In this document: piece after piece, positions 16,875 through 27,464 of the stretch
How the letters are laid out: every line of letters begins with the position of its first letter
How positions within the stretch are numbered: the stretch's first letter is position 1
Assembly: GCF_002266435.3 (NCBI RefSeq)
Contig: NZ_CP029426.2
Coordinates: forward strand, 2,262,001 to 2,326,000
Direction of reading: 5' to 3'
Length of the DNA: 64,000 nucleotides
Source of the DNA: Bradyrhizobium amphicarpaeae
GTDB taxonomy: Bacteria; Pseudomonadota; Alphaproteobacteria; Rhizobiales; Xanthobacteraceae
Made by a program: the position numbers and the translations under genes
The notes under the pieces: generated by a model
Seen by the model: the letters and a program-made list of their open reading frames with translations, nothing else
What the model was told of the DNA's origin: nothing
The model's database searches: none

Positions 16875-19457
16875 ATGAGCCTTTCCCTCCATCCCGACAC
16901 CCCGCAAGCCAGGACGCTGCCGAGCCCGGCCTCGGATGGCGTCGCTGTCGGCGGGGGTACGGGGCGGGGAATCAGGACCCGGCTGTTCACCAAATATGTC
17001 GCGCTGTTCGTGGCCGTCGTTGCCATCGCGCTGCTGGCCAACGGCTTGTTCGAGGTGTTCTTCTATTATCGCGAGCACAAGGCTTCGCTGATCCGGGTCC
17101 AGCATGAGCAGGCCGAGGCGGCCGCGGCCAAGATCGGCCAGTTCGTCAAGGAGATCGAGAGCCAGCTCGGCTGGACCACGCAGCTGCCGTGGTCGGCGGG
17201 CTCGATCGAGCAGCGCCGCTTCGACGCGCTGCGGCTGCTGCGCCAGGTGCCTGCCATCACCGAGCTTGCCCAGGTGGATTCGACCGGCAAGGAGCGGTTG
17301 CGGGTCTCGCGGTTGGCGATGGACTCTCTCGAGAGCGGGGTCGACCTGTCCAATGATCCCAAGTTCACCGAAGCAGTCGCGCACAAGGTCTATTACGGCC
17401 CGGTCTATTTCCGCCGGGAGTCCGAGCCCTACATGACGTTGGCGCTGGCCGGCGCGCGCAAGGACGCCGGCGTCAGCATCGCCGAGGTCAATCTCAAGCT
17501 GATCTGGGACGTGGTCTCACAGATCAAGGTCGGCCAGCACGGGCATGCCTATGTGGTCGGCCCGGAAGGACGCCTGATCGCGCATCCCGACATCAGCCTC
17601 GTGTTGCGCAACACCGACATGTCCGGGCTCGCGCAGGTGCGCGCCGCACAGGCTGCCGGCGGCACCATGCCGGACGCGCTCGAGGAAGCGCGCAACATCC
17701 AGGGTGAGAAGGTCCTGACCGCCTCGGCGCCGATCGCGCCGCTGCACTGGACGATGTTCGTCGAGCTGCCGGTCGAGGAGGCCTATGCATCGCTTTATGC
17801 CTCGCTGCAGCGGCTCGCGATCGTGCTGCTCGCAGCATCCATCTTCGCGGTGCTCGCCGGGATATTCTTGGCGCGCCGCATGGTAGGGCCGATCCAGGCG
17901 CTGCGCAGCGGCGCCGAAAGGATCGGCGGCGGCGACTTCTCCCAGCGGATCTCGATCCGGACCGGCGACGAGCTCGAAGGGCTCGCCGACCAATTCAACG
18001 ACATGGGCGCGCGCTTGCAGGAGTCCTATGCGGACCTCGAGCACAAGGTGGAACGGCGGACAGCGGAATTGAGCGAGTCCCTGCAGCAGCAGACGGCGAC
18101 GGCCGATGTGCTGAAGGTCATCAGCCGTTCGGCATTCGACCTGCAAACCGTGCTGAACACGCTTGTCGGATCGGCGGCCCGCTTGTGCGACGCCGACGAA
18201 GGGACGATCTTTCGGCCTCGCGATGGCGTCTTCTATCTGGCGGCAAGCTGCGGGCTCGATGCGGAGCAGGAAAACAAGCTTCGTACGTTCGCTTCCGTAC
18301 CCGAACGCGGAAGTGTGGTCGGGCGCACGCTGCTTGACGCCAGGACCGTTCATGTCCCGGACGTGCAGGCCGACCCGGAATTCGCACCCTCGTCCGCGCG
18401 AAGGCGATCCAACGTGCGTACGATGCTCGGTGTGCCCCTGCTTCGAGAAGGATCGCCGATAGGCGTGTTCGTCCTGACGCGACATATGGTGCGCCCCTTC
18501 AGCGCAAAGCAAATCGAGCTGGCCACAACGTTTGCAGACCAAGCCCTTATCGCGATCGAGAATGTCCGGCTGTTCGAAGAGGTCCAGGAACGCACGACAG
18601 CGCTGTCGCGATCCCTCGACGACCTGCGTGCCGCCCAGGACCGACTGGTGCAGACCGAAAAACTCGCTTCCCTCGGCCAGCTCACCGCCGGCATCGCCCA
18701 CGAGATCAAGAACCCGCTCAACTTCGTCAACAATTTCTCCGCTCTCTCGACCGAGCTGATCGACGAGCTCAACGAGATCCTCGAAGCGGCGAGCCTCGAC
18801 GGTAAGACCAAGCAAGAAGTCGACGAGCTCACCCACATGCTCAAGGGCAACCTCGAGAAAGTGGTGCAGCACGGCAAGCGCGCCGATTCCATCGTCAGGA
18901 ACATGCTGTTGCATTCGCGCGCGGGCTCCGGCGAGCATCGGACCGTCGACATCAATGCGATCGTGGAGGAAAGCCTCAATCTGGCCTATCACGGCGCGCG
19001 CGCTGAACGGCCGTCGTTCAACGTCACGCTCGAGCGCGCGCTCGATCCTGCCGCCGGCATGATCGATATCTATCCGCAGGAAATCACGCGCGTCTTGCTC
19101 AACCTGATCTCGAACGGTTTCTATGCTGCCGCCAAGCGCAAGGAGAGCGCCGGCGAGGCCTTCGAGCCCACCTTGAACGCGGCGACAAGGAACCTCGGCG
19201 ACAGGGTCGAGATCCGGATCCGCGACAATGGCACGGGAATTCCGGCCGAGGTGAAGGAGAAGATGTTCAATCCCTTCTTCACCACCAAGCCGGCCGGCGA
19301 GGGCACCGGGCTCGGCCTGTCCATGAGCCACGATATCGTCGTGAAGCAGCACGGCGGCACCATCGACGTGGACACCACACAAGGTGTATTCACCGAATTC
19401 ATCATCACCCTGCCGCGCGTGATGGCGGTGGGCGGCACTTCCGGAGGCAAGTCGTGA
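16875..19457 (+). CDS. Cache-HAMP-GAF sensor histidine kinase
   Basis: About 860 residues. TM1 spans about 40-64, followed by a periplasmic Cache-type sensor to about 312, TM2 at about 313-337 and HAMP at 337-390. A coiled coil leads to a GAF domain (about 417-565). HisKA carries the phospho-acceptor H609 (GIAHEIKNP), and HATPase_c shows the N box LLNLISNGFYAA, DNGTGIP and GEGTGLGLSM. ATG 16875 is chosen because upstream codons fall in the gap after the RND terminator. It overlaps the receiver gene by four bases (GTGA), so its phosphoryl group probably goes to one or both receivers that follow. The periplasmic signal is unknown; Cache domains often bind small organic acids or amino acids. Confidence 0.92.
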   Translation: MSLSLHPDTPQARTLPSPASDGVAVGGGTGRGIRTRLFTKYVALFVAVVAIALLANGLFEVFFYYREHKASLIRVQHEQAEAAAAKIGQFVKEIESQLGWTTQLPWSAGSIEQRRFDALRLLRQVPAITELAQVDSTGKERLRVSRLAMDSLESGVDLSNDPKFTEAVAHKVYYGPVYFRRESEPYMTLALAGARKDAGVSIAEVNLKLIWDVVSQIKVGQHGHAYVVGPEGRLIAHPDISLVLRNTDMSGLAQVRAAQAAGGTMPDALEEARNIQGEKVLTASAPIAPLHWTMFVELPVEEAYASLYASLQRLAIVLLAASIFAVLAGIFLARRMVGPIQALRSGAERIGGGDFSQRISIRTGDELEGLADQFNDMGARLQESYADLEHKVERRTAELSESLQQQTATADVLKVISRSAFDLQTVLNTLVGSAARLCDADEGTIFRPRDGVFYLAASCGLDAEQENKLRTFASVPERGSVVGRTLLDARTVHVPDVQADPEFAPSSARRRSNVRTMLGVPLLREGSPIGVFVLTRHMVRPFSAKQIELATTFADQALIAIENVRLFEEVQERTTALSRSLDDLRAAQDRLVQTEKLASLGQLTAGIAHEIKNPLNFVNNFSALSTELIDELNEILEAASLDGKTKQEVDELTHMLKGNLEKVVQHGKRADSIVRNMLLHSRAGSGEHRTVDINAIVEESLNLAYHGARAERPSFNVTLERALDPAAGMIDIYPQEITRVLLNLISNGFYAAAKRKESAGEAFEPTLNAATRNLGDRVEIRIRDNGTGIPAEVKEKMFNPFFTTKPAGEGTGLGLSMSHDIVVKQHGGTIDVDTTQGVFTEFIITLPRVMAVGGTSGGKS

Positions 19458-19843
19458 ACGTTTACATCCTGGTCGTCGACGACGAGCCCGACGTCGAGGC
19501 GCTGTTCCGGCAGCAATTCCGGCGCGAGCTGCGCGCCGGCCGCTTCCAGATGGAGTTCGCCTCCTCCGCGCCTGATGCACTCAAGCGGGCGGCCGAGGTT
19601 CGCGATCCCTCGTTGATCCTGATCCTGTCCGACATCAACATGCCCGGCATGAGCGGGCTCGACATGCTGCCGAAAGTGCGTGCCGCACACCCGGACGTTC
19701 CCGTCATCATGATCACGGCCTATGGCGACGCCGAGACGCGGCGAAAGGCGATCGAGCGCGGCGCCGTCGGGCTCCTGACCAAGCCGATCGACTTCGCGTT
19801 GCTGCGGCAGGAGATCGACACGAGGCTCGAGCAAGCCGCATGA
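19454..19843 (+). CDS. Single-domain response regulator (receiver only)
   Basis: 129 residues that make one CheY-like receiver and nothing else. The acidic pocket is VVDDEPD, the phospho-acceptor is D60 (LSDINMPG), the conserved Thr lies in MITAYGD and the conserved Lys in LTKPIDF. It starts at a GTG overlapping the kinase stop and overlaps the next gene by four bases. With no output domain, it may be a phosphate sink, a relay intermediate or a protein-interaction switch. Confidence 0.92.
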   Translation: MNVYILVVDDEPDVEALFRQQFRRELRAGRFQMEFASSAPDALKRAAEVRDPSLILILSDINMPGMSGLDMLPKVRAAHPDVPVIMITAYGDAETRRKAIERGAVGLLTKPIDFALLRQEIDTRLEQAA

Positions 19844-21090
19844 GCGCGACCATCCTCTTCGTCGACGACGAGCCGGATCTCGAGGCGCTGGTCCTGCAGA
19901 AGTTTCGCAGGCAGATCCGCGACGGACAAGTCACCATCATATTCGCCCGCGACGGTCTCGAGGCGCTGGCCTCGCTCGAGCAGAATCCGCAAGTCGACAT
20001 GGTCGTCTCCGATATCAACATGCCCAGGATGGATGGCCTGTCGCTGCTCGCGAAACTCCAGGAGGCCGAGGAGAAGAAGTCGACCATCATCGTCTCGGCC
20101 TATGGCGACATGAGCAACATCCGCACCGCCATGAACCGCGGCGCGTTCGACTTCCTGACCAAGCCGATCGACTTCGCCGATCTGGAAGCCACGATCGAGA
20201 AGACCATCCGCCATATCGAGATGCTGCGCGAGGTGCGGCGCCGGCAGGCGGAAGCCGAGCGCGCGCACGCCGCGCTATCGCGTCATTTCTCGCCCGAGCT
20301 TGCCAGGCGTCTGGCGGCCAGCGGTGACGGCGAGGGAATCGAAGTTCAATGGCGCGATGTCGCCACCATCTTCACCGATATTACGGGCTTCACTTCCTTG
20401 GTCGAAACCGCCTCGCCCGAGACGTTGGGCAAGCTGCTCAACGAGTATGTCGGCGGCATGACCGAAATCGTGTTCGTACATGAGGGCACCGTCGCGAAGA
20501 TCATCGGCGATGCGATCCAGGTGCTGTTCAACGCGCCCGGCGATCAGCCGGATTATGCCACACGCGCGGTCGCCTGCGCCCATGAGCTCGACGCCTGGGC
20601 GCAGGACTTTCGCGCGCGCCAGAGCGCCATGGGCGTGAGCTTCGGTGCCACCCGCATCGGCATTCACGCCGGTTCCGCACTGGTCGGAAATTTCGGCGGC
20701 AATCGCTTCTTCGACTACACCGCGTATGGGGATTCCATCAACATCGCGGCGCGGCTGGAGGCCGCCAACAAGCAACTGGGCACCCGCATCTGCGTCAGCG
20801 CCAGCATCGCCGAGGCGGCCGAGAATTTTCAAGGCCGCCCCGTGGGCGAGCTGATGCTGCGCGGACGCAGCGAGCCGTTGCGCGCCTTCGAGCCGCTGCC
20901 AGCGGGCAAGTTCGCAGCGCCGGAAACGGCGCTGTATTCGGAGGCTTTCGCCAAGATGGCGGCCGGCGATGCCGCGGCCATGCCGGCCTTTGCCGCACTG
21001 GTCGGCATGCATGCCGAGGATTCCCTGGCCGGCTTTCACCTGAAGCGCCTGCTCAACGGCGCCAAAGGCATTCGTATGCAACTGGAATAG
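19840..21090 (+). CDS. Response regulator with class III adenylate/guanylate cyclase output
   Basis: 416 residues. An N-terminal receiver (1-125; acceptor D58 in VSDINMPR, Lys in LTKPIDF) leads through a coiled-coil linker (about 125-165) to a class III cyclase domain (about 170-350). The two metal-binding aspartates are D180 (FTDITGFT) and D224 (KIIGDAIQ), with the purine-specifying Lys just before it. The transition-state residues N301 and R305 occur in NIAARLE. All catalytic positions look intact. It should make cAMP (or, less likely, cGMP) under control of the upstream kinase. It is the output of this three-gene phosphorelay. Confidence 0.92.
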   Translation: MSATILFVDDEPDLEALVLQKFRRQIRDGQVTIIFARDGLEALASLEQNPQVDMVVSDINMPRMDGLSLLAKLQEAEEKKSTIIVSAYGDMSNIRTAMNRGAFDFLTKPIDFADLEATIEKTIRHIEMLREVRRRQAEAERAHAALSRHFSPELARRLAASGDGEGIEVQWRDVATIFTDITGFTSLVETASPETLGKLLNEYVGGMTEIVFVHEGTVAKIIGDAIQVLFNAPGDQPDYATRAVACAHELDAWAQDFRARQSAMGVSFGATRIGIHAGSALVGNFGGNRFFDYTAYGDSINIAARLEAANKQLGTRICVSASIAEAAENFQGRPVGELMLRGRSEPLRAFEPLPAGKFAAPETALYSEAFAKMAAGDAAAMPAFAALVGMHAEDSLAGFHLKRLLNGAKGIRMQLE

Positions 21091-21099
21091 GAGTTCGTC

Positions 21100-21846
21100 A
21101 TGGTTCGCGAGTTCTCTGCCGGCAATTACCGCTTCATTCCGTCCGTGTTTCAATATTCGGCAGGTGCCGTCGCGGATGACGGCTACGAAGTCGAACGCGT
21201 CCGCTTCGACCGCCTGGTGCCGCTGGCGGAGGGGTTTGCGCTGGCCGCAAAGTTCATCCAGGAAGCAGGGCGTCCGCTGACTGCGTTCTGCGCCTGCGAG
21301 CTGCGTTCACCGGCAGCTTTCAGCGAAGAGGGCTTTCGTGCGTTCAACCTGCACTATGTGAAGACGCTGTCGGAATGGGGCATCTTCGACGGCACCACCA
21401 ATCCGGTGGCGCGCAGCAATGTCTGCCCGGAGATCGATCCGCCCGCCGAGCCGTCGTTCTATGCGTTCTCGTTCACGCGGCCGACGCGGTCGAAGGCACC
21501 GAGCTTCGTGATATCAGGCGGCGCCGAGGCGCGCGAAGGCAGCGGCACCTATGTCGAGCGTACCGTACGCTACCGCGACCTCAGCCCGGAGGGGCTGCGG
21601 GAGAAGGTGCGCTTCACCACGACGTCGCAGATGGAGAGCCGGATGGCGGCGTTCGGCTTCGGCTGGAAGGACACCACGGGTGTTCAGGCCTATTCCGTGC
21701 ACGATTTCCACCACGCGCTCGTCGACGAACTGGTCCGCCGCGGCGCGCTGCGCTCGGGCCTGACCTGGCATTTTGCCCGCCCGCCGGTGGTCGATCTCGA
21801 ATACGAGATGGATTGCCGGCGCGTGATGCGGGAGGTGGTGATTTAA
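21100..21846 (+). CDS. Uncharacterised 248-residue protein, possibly RidA/YjgF-fold
   Basis: It starts nine bases after the cyclase stop with TAGGAG upstream, so it is probably the fourth gene of the signalling operon. No signal peptide or membrane helix is visible. The middle holds a PPAEPSFYAFSFTRP stretch, then SFVISGGAEAREGSGTY. This combination reminds me of RidA-like or chorismatase-like folds, but I cannot name a family with confidence. There is no obvious catalytic motif. The 3' end overlaps the convergent permease gene by four bases. A small-molecule enzyme or sensor linked to the cyclase is one possibility. Confidence 0.65.
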   Translation: MVREFSAGNYRFIPSVFQYSAGAVADDGYEVERVRFDRLVPLAEGFALAAKFIQEAGRPLTAFCACELRSPAAFSEEGFRAFNLHYVKTLSEWGIFDGTTNPVARSNVCPEIDPPAEPSFYAFSFTRPTRSKAPSFVISGGAEAREGSGTYVERTVRYRDLSPEGLREKVRFTTTSQMESRMAAFGFGWKDTTGVQAYSVHDFHHALVDELVRRGALRSGLTWHFARPPVVDLEYEMDCRRVMREVVI

Positions 21847-22730
21847 CGCTGCCGTGGGTCCAGCGCATCGCGCAAGCCGTCGCCGAGCAGATTCAGCGAC
21901 AGCACCACGAGGAAGATCGCAAGCCCCGGCCAGATCGCCATCCACGGCGCCTGGGTCAGGAAGCGCTGCGCCGCATTGAGCATGCTGCCCCAGGACGGCG
22001 CCGGTGGCTGCTGGCCCAGTCCGAGAAACGACAACGCGGCCTCGGCGATGATGGCGGCGGCGATCGAGAGCGTGGCCTGCACCAGAAGTGTGGGCAGGAC
22101 GTTCGGCAGGATATGCGAGAACGCAATGCGCCAGGGCGGATTGCCGAGCGCGCGCGCGGCCTCGACATAATCCTCGGCCTTGACGACGAGCACCTGGCCG
22201 CGCGTCAGGCGGATGAAGATCGGCGTTGCGGAGATGCCGATCGCGATCATGGCATTGCCGAGGCTCGGCCCGAGGAATGCCGCCAGCGCGATCGCCAGGA
22301 TCAGGAACGGGCAGGCCAGCATCGCATCCGTGATCCGGCTGATCAGCGCGTCGACGAAGCCGCCGCGATAGCCGGCGAGAAGGCCGAGCGGCACGCCGAT
22401 GCCGAGCGCGATCGCGACCGAGATCAGACCCGCGAGCAGCGATGCCCGGGCGCCGTAGACGACGCGGCTCAGGATGTCGCGGCCGAGCTCGTCGGTACCG
22501 AACCAGTGCGTCGCAGTAGGCGGCTTGCGCACCAGGCTCCAGCTCGTCGCGATGGGATCATAGGGCACGACGAGCGGTGCGAAGGCCGCAAGCAGGATGA
22601 ACGCCGTGATCACGACGAGCCCGAACACGGCGGCCTTGCGCTTGAACAGCCGCCGCCGGGCCCGGCGTGCCGGGCTGTCCAGCTCGTAGGCCTGGACGGC
22701 AGGGCTGGCTGGCAGTGCAGCGTCGGTCAT
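21843..22730 (-). CDS. Peptide ABC transporter permease, DppC/OppC family (transporter 2)
   Basis: 295 residues. The N-terminal cytoplasmic segment precedes one helix, then FGTDELGRDILSRVVYGAR, the hallmark of DppC/OppC permeases, followed by about five more helices and the coupling loop EAARALGNPPWRIAFSHILP. It pairs with the DppB-type permease whose stop lies three bases upstream. It is the last gene of the long minus-strand peptide-transport run and overlaps the convergent 248-residue-protein gene by four bases. Confidence 0.92.
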   Translation of the reverse strand: MTDAALPASPAVQAYELDSPARRARRRLFKRKAAVFGLVVITAFILLAAFAPLVVPYDPIATSWSLVRKPPTATHWFGTDELGRDILSRVVYGARASLLAGLISVAIALGIGVPLGLLAGYRGGFVDALISRITDAMLACPFLILAIALAAFLGPSLGNAMIAIGISATPIFIRLTRGQVLVVKAEDYVEAARALGNPPWRIAFSHILPNVLPTLLVQATLSIAAAIIAEAALSFLGLGQQPPAPSWGSMLNAAQRFLTQAPWMAIWPGLAIFLVVLSLNLLGDGLRDALDPRQR

Positions 22731-22733
22731 CGC

Positions 22734-23675
22734 CTAGCCCCTCAGCCTGGGATTGACGAGGATATAGGCGATATCGGCGACGAGGTTCAGCGTGATGTAG
22801 ACCGTGGCCGTGACCAGCACGACGCCCTGCACCACCGCGTAGTCGCGGTTGAAGACGGCGTCCACGATCAGCTTGCCAAAACCGGGAATGGAGAAGATCT
22901 GCTCGGTCAGGACGGCGCCGGACAGCAGCGTGCCGAGCTCCAGCGCGCCGAGCGTGATGATGGGCGTCAGCGCATTGCGCATGGCATGCTTGAGGATCAC
23001 CGAGCGTTCGGAAAGCCCCTTCGCGCGCGCGGTGCGGACATAATCGCTCTCCAGCACCTGAAGCATGGCGCTACGGGTATGCCGCATCAGGACCGCGGAG
23101 ATCGCATTGCCGAGCACGAAGGCCGGCATGATGGTGGCGGCAAGGCTCGCGCGCCAGTTCTCGGTGAGCGGGACATAGCCCGATGCCGGCAGCCAGCCGA
23201 GCTTGATCGAGAACAGGAAGATCAGCATGATCCCGAGCCAGAAATTCGGCGTCGAGATGCCCCACAGCGCGAACAGGTTGGCGCCGTAGTCCCAGGCGGT
23301 GCCCTTCTTCACCGCGGAGATGATGCCGGCGGGAATGCCGATGAGGAAGGCGATCAGGATCGCCATCGAACCGAGTTGAAGCGTGACCGGCAATTTTTGC
23401 GCGATCAGCTCGCGCACCGGCATCTTGTTGCGCAAGGACTCGCCGAAATTGCCGGTGAGGACTCCCTTGAGCCAGTACAAATATTGCACCGGGATCGGCT
23501 GATCGAGCTTGTACTGCTGCCGGATCTGCTCGATCACGGCGGGATCGCGCTCCTCGCCGGCCATCACCAGTGCGGGGTCGCCCGGCAGCAATTGCTGGAG
23601 CGAGAAGATCAGCACCGACACGAAAAACAGCGTCGGCACGATCTGCGCGATGCGGCGTGCTAGGAAGTTCAGCAT
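22734..23675 (-). CDS. Peptide ABC transporter permease, DppB/OppB family (transporter 2)
   Basis: 313 residues opening MLNFLARRIAQIVPTLFFVS and containing LLPGDPALVMAGEE, typical of DppB-type permeases. The coupling loop is YVRTARAKGLSERSVILKHA and the C-terminus is NPRLRG. Start ATG 23675 matches the family N-terminus; a longer reading to 23813 is repeat A3 read as protein. It forms the channel with the DppC-type subunit. Confidence 0.92.
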   Translation of the reverse strand: MLNFLARRIAQIVPTLFFVSVLIFSLQQLLPGDPALVMAGEERDPAVIEQIRQQYKLDQPIPVQYLYWLKGVLTGNFGESLRNKMPVRELIAQKLPVTLQLGSMAILIAFLIGIPAGIISAVKKGTAWDYGANLFALWGISTPNFWLGIMLIFLFSIKLGWLPASGYVPLTENWRASLAATIMPAFVLGNAISAVLMRHTRSAMLQVLESDYVRTARAKGLSERSVILKHAMRNALTPIITLGALELGTLLSGAVLTEQIFSIPGFGKLIVDAVFNRDYAVVQGVVLVTATVYITLNLVADIAYILVNPRLRG

Positions 23676-23685
23676 GGCCGAGCCC

Positions 23686-23813
23686 GTGTCCCGGGCGCGG
23701 CGCAACATGCAATGTTGCGCCGCTGAACCGGGACCCATTGGCTCGAGCACGCTGCAGTCGTGGGTCCCGGCTCTGCGGTGCAGCGCTTGCGCGCTGCGCC
23801 GCGTCCGGGACAC
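23686..23813. repeat. Palindromic intergenic repeat, family A copy 3
   Basis: Bounded by GTGTCCCGGGCGC and GCGTCCGGGACAC, with internal CCGGGACCCA / TGGGTCCCGG arms. It is inserted between the binding-protein gene and the DppB gene of transporter 2. It makes a stable hairpin in that mRNA and might set binding-protein to permease stoichiometry. Confidence 0.85.
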
Positions 23814-23832
23814 GTGCTCATCGTCAGAACGA

Positions 23833-25350
23833 TCACTTGAACTTCAGCCCGACCACGCGCACCAGCCCGTCGGGCATCTGCTTGTAGCCCTGCAGCTTGG
23901 TCGTGTGGGCGATCAGCAGCGTGCGGTGATAGATGTAGATAATCGGCAAGTCGTCGAGCAGGATCTTTGTCAGCTTGGCGTAGATCGCCTTGCGCTCCTC
24001 GACATTGGACGTCGCCCGCCCGTCTTCCATCAACTTGTCGGCTTCCGGATTGGCGTACCCGCCGTCGTTCTGCGGTGCCTTGCTGCGCATGAAGATGTAG
24101 GAATTGCCGTCGGGGTCGATGCGGCCGCTCCAGTTGATCTGGAAGATCTGGAATTCGCCGGCCTGGGCCTGCTTGAAGGTCGTGGCGAATTCGACCGCGC
24201 GGATCTTGATGTCGAAGCCGGCTTCGGCGGCCATGGATTGGACGACCTGGGCCACGGCTTCGTTCTCCGCCCCCTTGGGGATCATGTAATCCACCGTCAC
24301 CGGCGTCGTGACGCCGGCCTCCTTCAACAGCGCCTTGGCCTTCGCGACATCGCGACCGTGGACCGGGAAGGCCTTCTGGTAATAGGGATGCGTCGGGCTG
24401 ACCCATTGGTTGCCGGGGGTGAACTCGCCGTTGAAGACGACCTGGTTGAGGGCCTCGCGGTCGATCGAGAGGTCGAGTGCCTGGCGCACCTTCGCCGACT
24501 GGCTCAGCGACCCCTTGGTCTTGTCGTTGCCGATATTGACGGTCAGGCCGAGATAGCCGAGCTCCGGCGCGGTCGACAGCACCAGCTTGGGATCGGCCCG
24601 GACGTCCTTGATGTCGGTGGCGAGCACGCGCTCGATCAGATCGAGACCGCCTGACTTGAGGTTCGCGAGCCGCACCGTGGCGTCGACGATCGGTTGGAAT
24701 ACGACGCGATCGATATGGACATTGTCCTTGTTCCAGTAATCGGCGAATTTCTCGAACACCATGCGGTCCTGCTGGACGCGTTCGACGAATTTGTAGGGGC
24801 CGGCGCAGACCGGATGCAGGCCGAACTTGTCGCCGGCCTCCTTGGCCGCCTTCGGTGACACCATCATGCCGGAGCGGTCGGTGAGCTGGGCGATCAGCGG
24901 CGAGTAGGGAGTTTTCAGCACCAGCTTGATCGTGAGGGGATCGACCACCTCGACATGGTCGACGCTGGCAAGCTCCGACTTGCGGAACGAGGTCGGCAGC
25001 ATCATGTGACGCTCGAGCGAGAATTTTGCGGCCTCCGCGTCCAGCGGCTCGCCGTCGTGGAATTTCACGCCCGGCCGGAGCTTGATCGTCATCTCCTTGC
25101 CGTCGGCCGAGGTCTCGTGGGACAGCGCGAGCTGCGGCACGATATTGAGCTTTTCGTCGATATCGAACAGCTTGTCGCAGAAGGCGGAGAACACGATGCG
25201 GCCGACATAGGTGCGGCCGATGCTGGGATCGAGGATATCAGGGTCCTCGGCGATGCCGATGCGAAGCGTGGTCTGGGCTTGAACCTGGGCTGCGCCCGCG
25301 AGCGACGTCAGCACGGCCGACGCCAGGATTGTCAAACGCATCAAACTCAT
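23833..25350 (-). CDS. Peptide ABC transporter substrate-binding protein (transporter 2)
   Basis: 505 residues with a Sec signal peptide (MRLTILASAVLTSLAG, cleavage near QVQAQ). The mature part is a family 5 extracellular solute-binding protein: LRIGIAEDPDILDPS, then TIKLRPGVKFHDGEPLDAE. ATG 25350 is chosen because GAGG lies at suitable distance; a TTG three codons upstream is possible. Family members bind di- and oligopeptides, opines, glutathione or nickel complexes. The gene lies between the ATPase genes and the permease genes of its own transporter, which is unusual. Confidence 0.9.
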   Translation of the reverse strand: MSLMRLTILASAVLTSLAGAAQVQAQTTLRIGIAEDPDILDPSIGRTYVGRIVFSAFCDKLFDIDEKLNIVPQLALSHETSADGKEMTIKLRPGVKFHDGEPLDAEAAKFSLERHMMLPTSFRKSELASVDHVEVVDPLTIKLVLKTPYSPLIAQLTDRSGMMVSPKAAKEAGDKFGLHPVCAGPYKFVERVQQDRMVFEKFADYWNKDNVHIDRVVFQPIVDATVRLANLKSGGLDLIERVLATDIKDVRADPKLVLSTAPELGYLGLTVNIGNDKTKGSLSQSAKVRQALDLSIDREALNQVVFNGEFTPGNQWVSPTHPYYQKAFPVHGRDVAKAKALLKEAGVTTPVTVDYMIPKGAENEAVAQVVQSMAAEAGFDIKIRAVEFATTFKQAQAGEFQIFQINWSGRIDPDGNSYIFMRSKAPQNDGGYANPEADKLMEDGRATSNVEERKAIYAKLTKILLDDLPIIYIYHRTLLIAHTTKLQGYKQMPDGLVRVVGLKFK

Positions 25351-25398
25351 CGCTCTCAACCTCTGTTTTGCGGCTATGCCGGGTCCGTTCCCAATGAA

Positions 25399-26474
<1,076 letters not shown>

Positions 26475-26475
<1 letters not shown>

Positions 26476-27464
26476 CACGACACCAGACGTTCGAGCGGCG
26501 CGCGGATGCAGCGCGAGAGGTGGTCTTGGCTGACTTCGATCAATGGCGGCGGGGCCTTGGTGCAGGCGTCCAGCACGAACGGGCAGCGCGCGGCGAAGCG
26601 GCAGCCGGCCGGCGGCTGCGCCATGTTCGGCACCATGCCTTCGATCGTTGCGAGCTGTTCGGCGCGATGGTCGAGCCGCGGGATCGAGCCGAGCAGGCCG
26701 ACCGTGTAGGGATGCTGCGGGGCGGAGAACAATTCGTCCACCGGCGCGCGCTCGACGATCTCGCCGGCATACATCACCGCGACCTCGTCGCAGACCTCGG
26801 CGACGACGCCGAGATCGTGGGTGATCAGGATGATGGCGGCGCCGCTTGCCGCCTTCAGCTCCCGCATCAGCTCCAGGATCTGGGCCTGCAGGGTGACGTC
26901 GAGCGCGGTGGTCGGCTCGTCCGCGATCAGCAGGCGCGGATCGCAGGCGAGCGCCATCGCGATCATGACGCGCTGGCGCATCCCGCCGGACAGCTTGTGC
27001 GGATATTCGTCGATGCGACGCTCGGGCGAGGGGATGTGGACCCGCCGTAACAGCTCGATCGCCCGCTCGCGCGCGCTCTTCCGCGAGCCGCCGCGGTGGC
27101 GCAGGATCGTCTCGATGATCTGGTCGCCGATGGTGAAGCTCGGGTTGAGCGAGGTCATCGGCTCCTGGAAGATCATCGCGAGCCGGTTGCCGCGCAAGTC
27201 GCGCAGCGTCTGGTCCGGTGTCTTCAGCAGGTCGAAACCGTCGAAGCGGATCGCGCCCGAAATCTCCGCGCTCTGCTTCGGCAGCAGGCCCATGATGGCC
27301 AGCGAGGTCACGCTCTTGCCGCAGCCGGATTCGCCGACGAGGCCGAGCGTCGCGCCATTGGCGACACTGAGATCGACGCCGTCGACGGCATGGGTAATGC
27401 GGCCGTCGTCGCCGTGAAAGCGGATATGCAGATCCGTGATCTCAATGAGAGGATCCGCGCTCAT
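26475..27464 (-). CDS. Peptide ABC transporter ATPase, DppD/OppD-like (transporter 2)
   Basis: 329 residues starting [16 protein letters not shown]. Walker A GESGCGKS, signature LSGGMRQR, Walker [13 protein letters not shown] and switch LITHDLGVV are all present. The C-terminal extension contains [18 protein letters not shown]. Its start overlaps the DUF1028 stop by four bases. Readings from 27653 only translate the DUF1028 gene in another frame. It works as a heterodimer with the DppF-like ATPase downstream. Confidence 0.92.

Noticed and set aside
14220..17384. A 1054-codon open frame on the minus strand across the RND pump and kinase genes
   Set aside because: It is antisense to two unmistakable genes. 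Its composition is Arg/His/Asp-rich, as expected from the complement of GC-rich codons, and it crosses the strong terminator at 16748. No family motif is visible.
17517..19580. A 687-codon minus-strand frame under the histidine kinase gene
   Set aside because: The kinase frame has H, N and G boxes in order; the antisense frame shows no motif and has shadow-type composition.
21375..23663. A 762-codon plus-strand frame over the DppC and DppB genes
   Set aside because: It is the antisense shadow of two clear permeases and is extremely rich in Arg, Asp, Glu and His. No start context and no domain.
23676..23813. A 46-residue N-terminal extension of the DppB-like permease
   Set aside because: It translates repeat A3. 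The family N-terminus begins at 23675.
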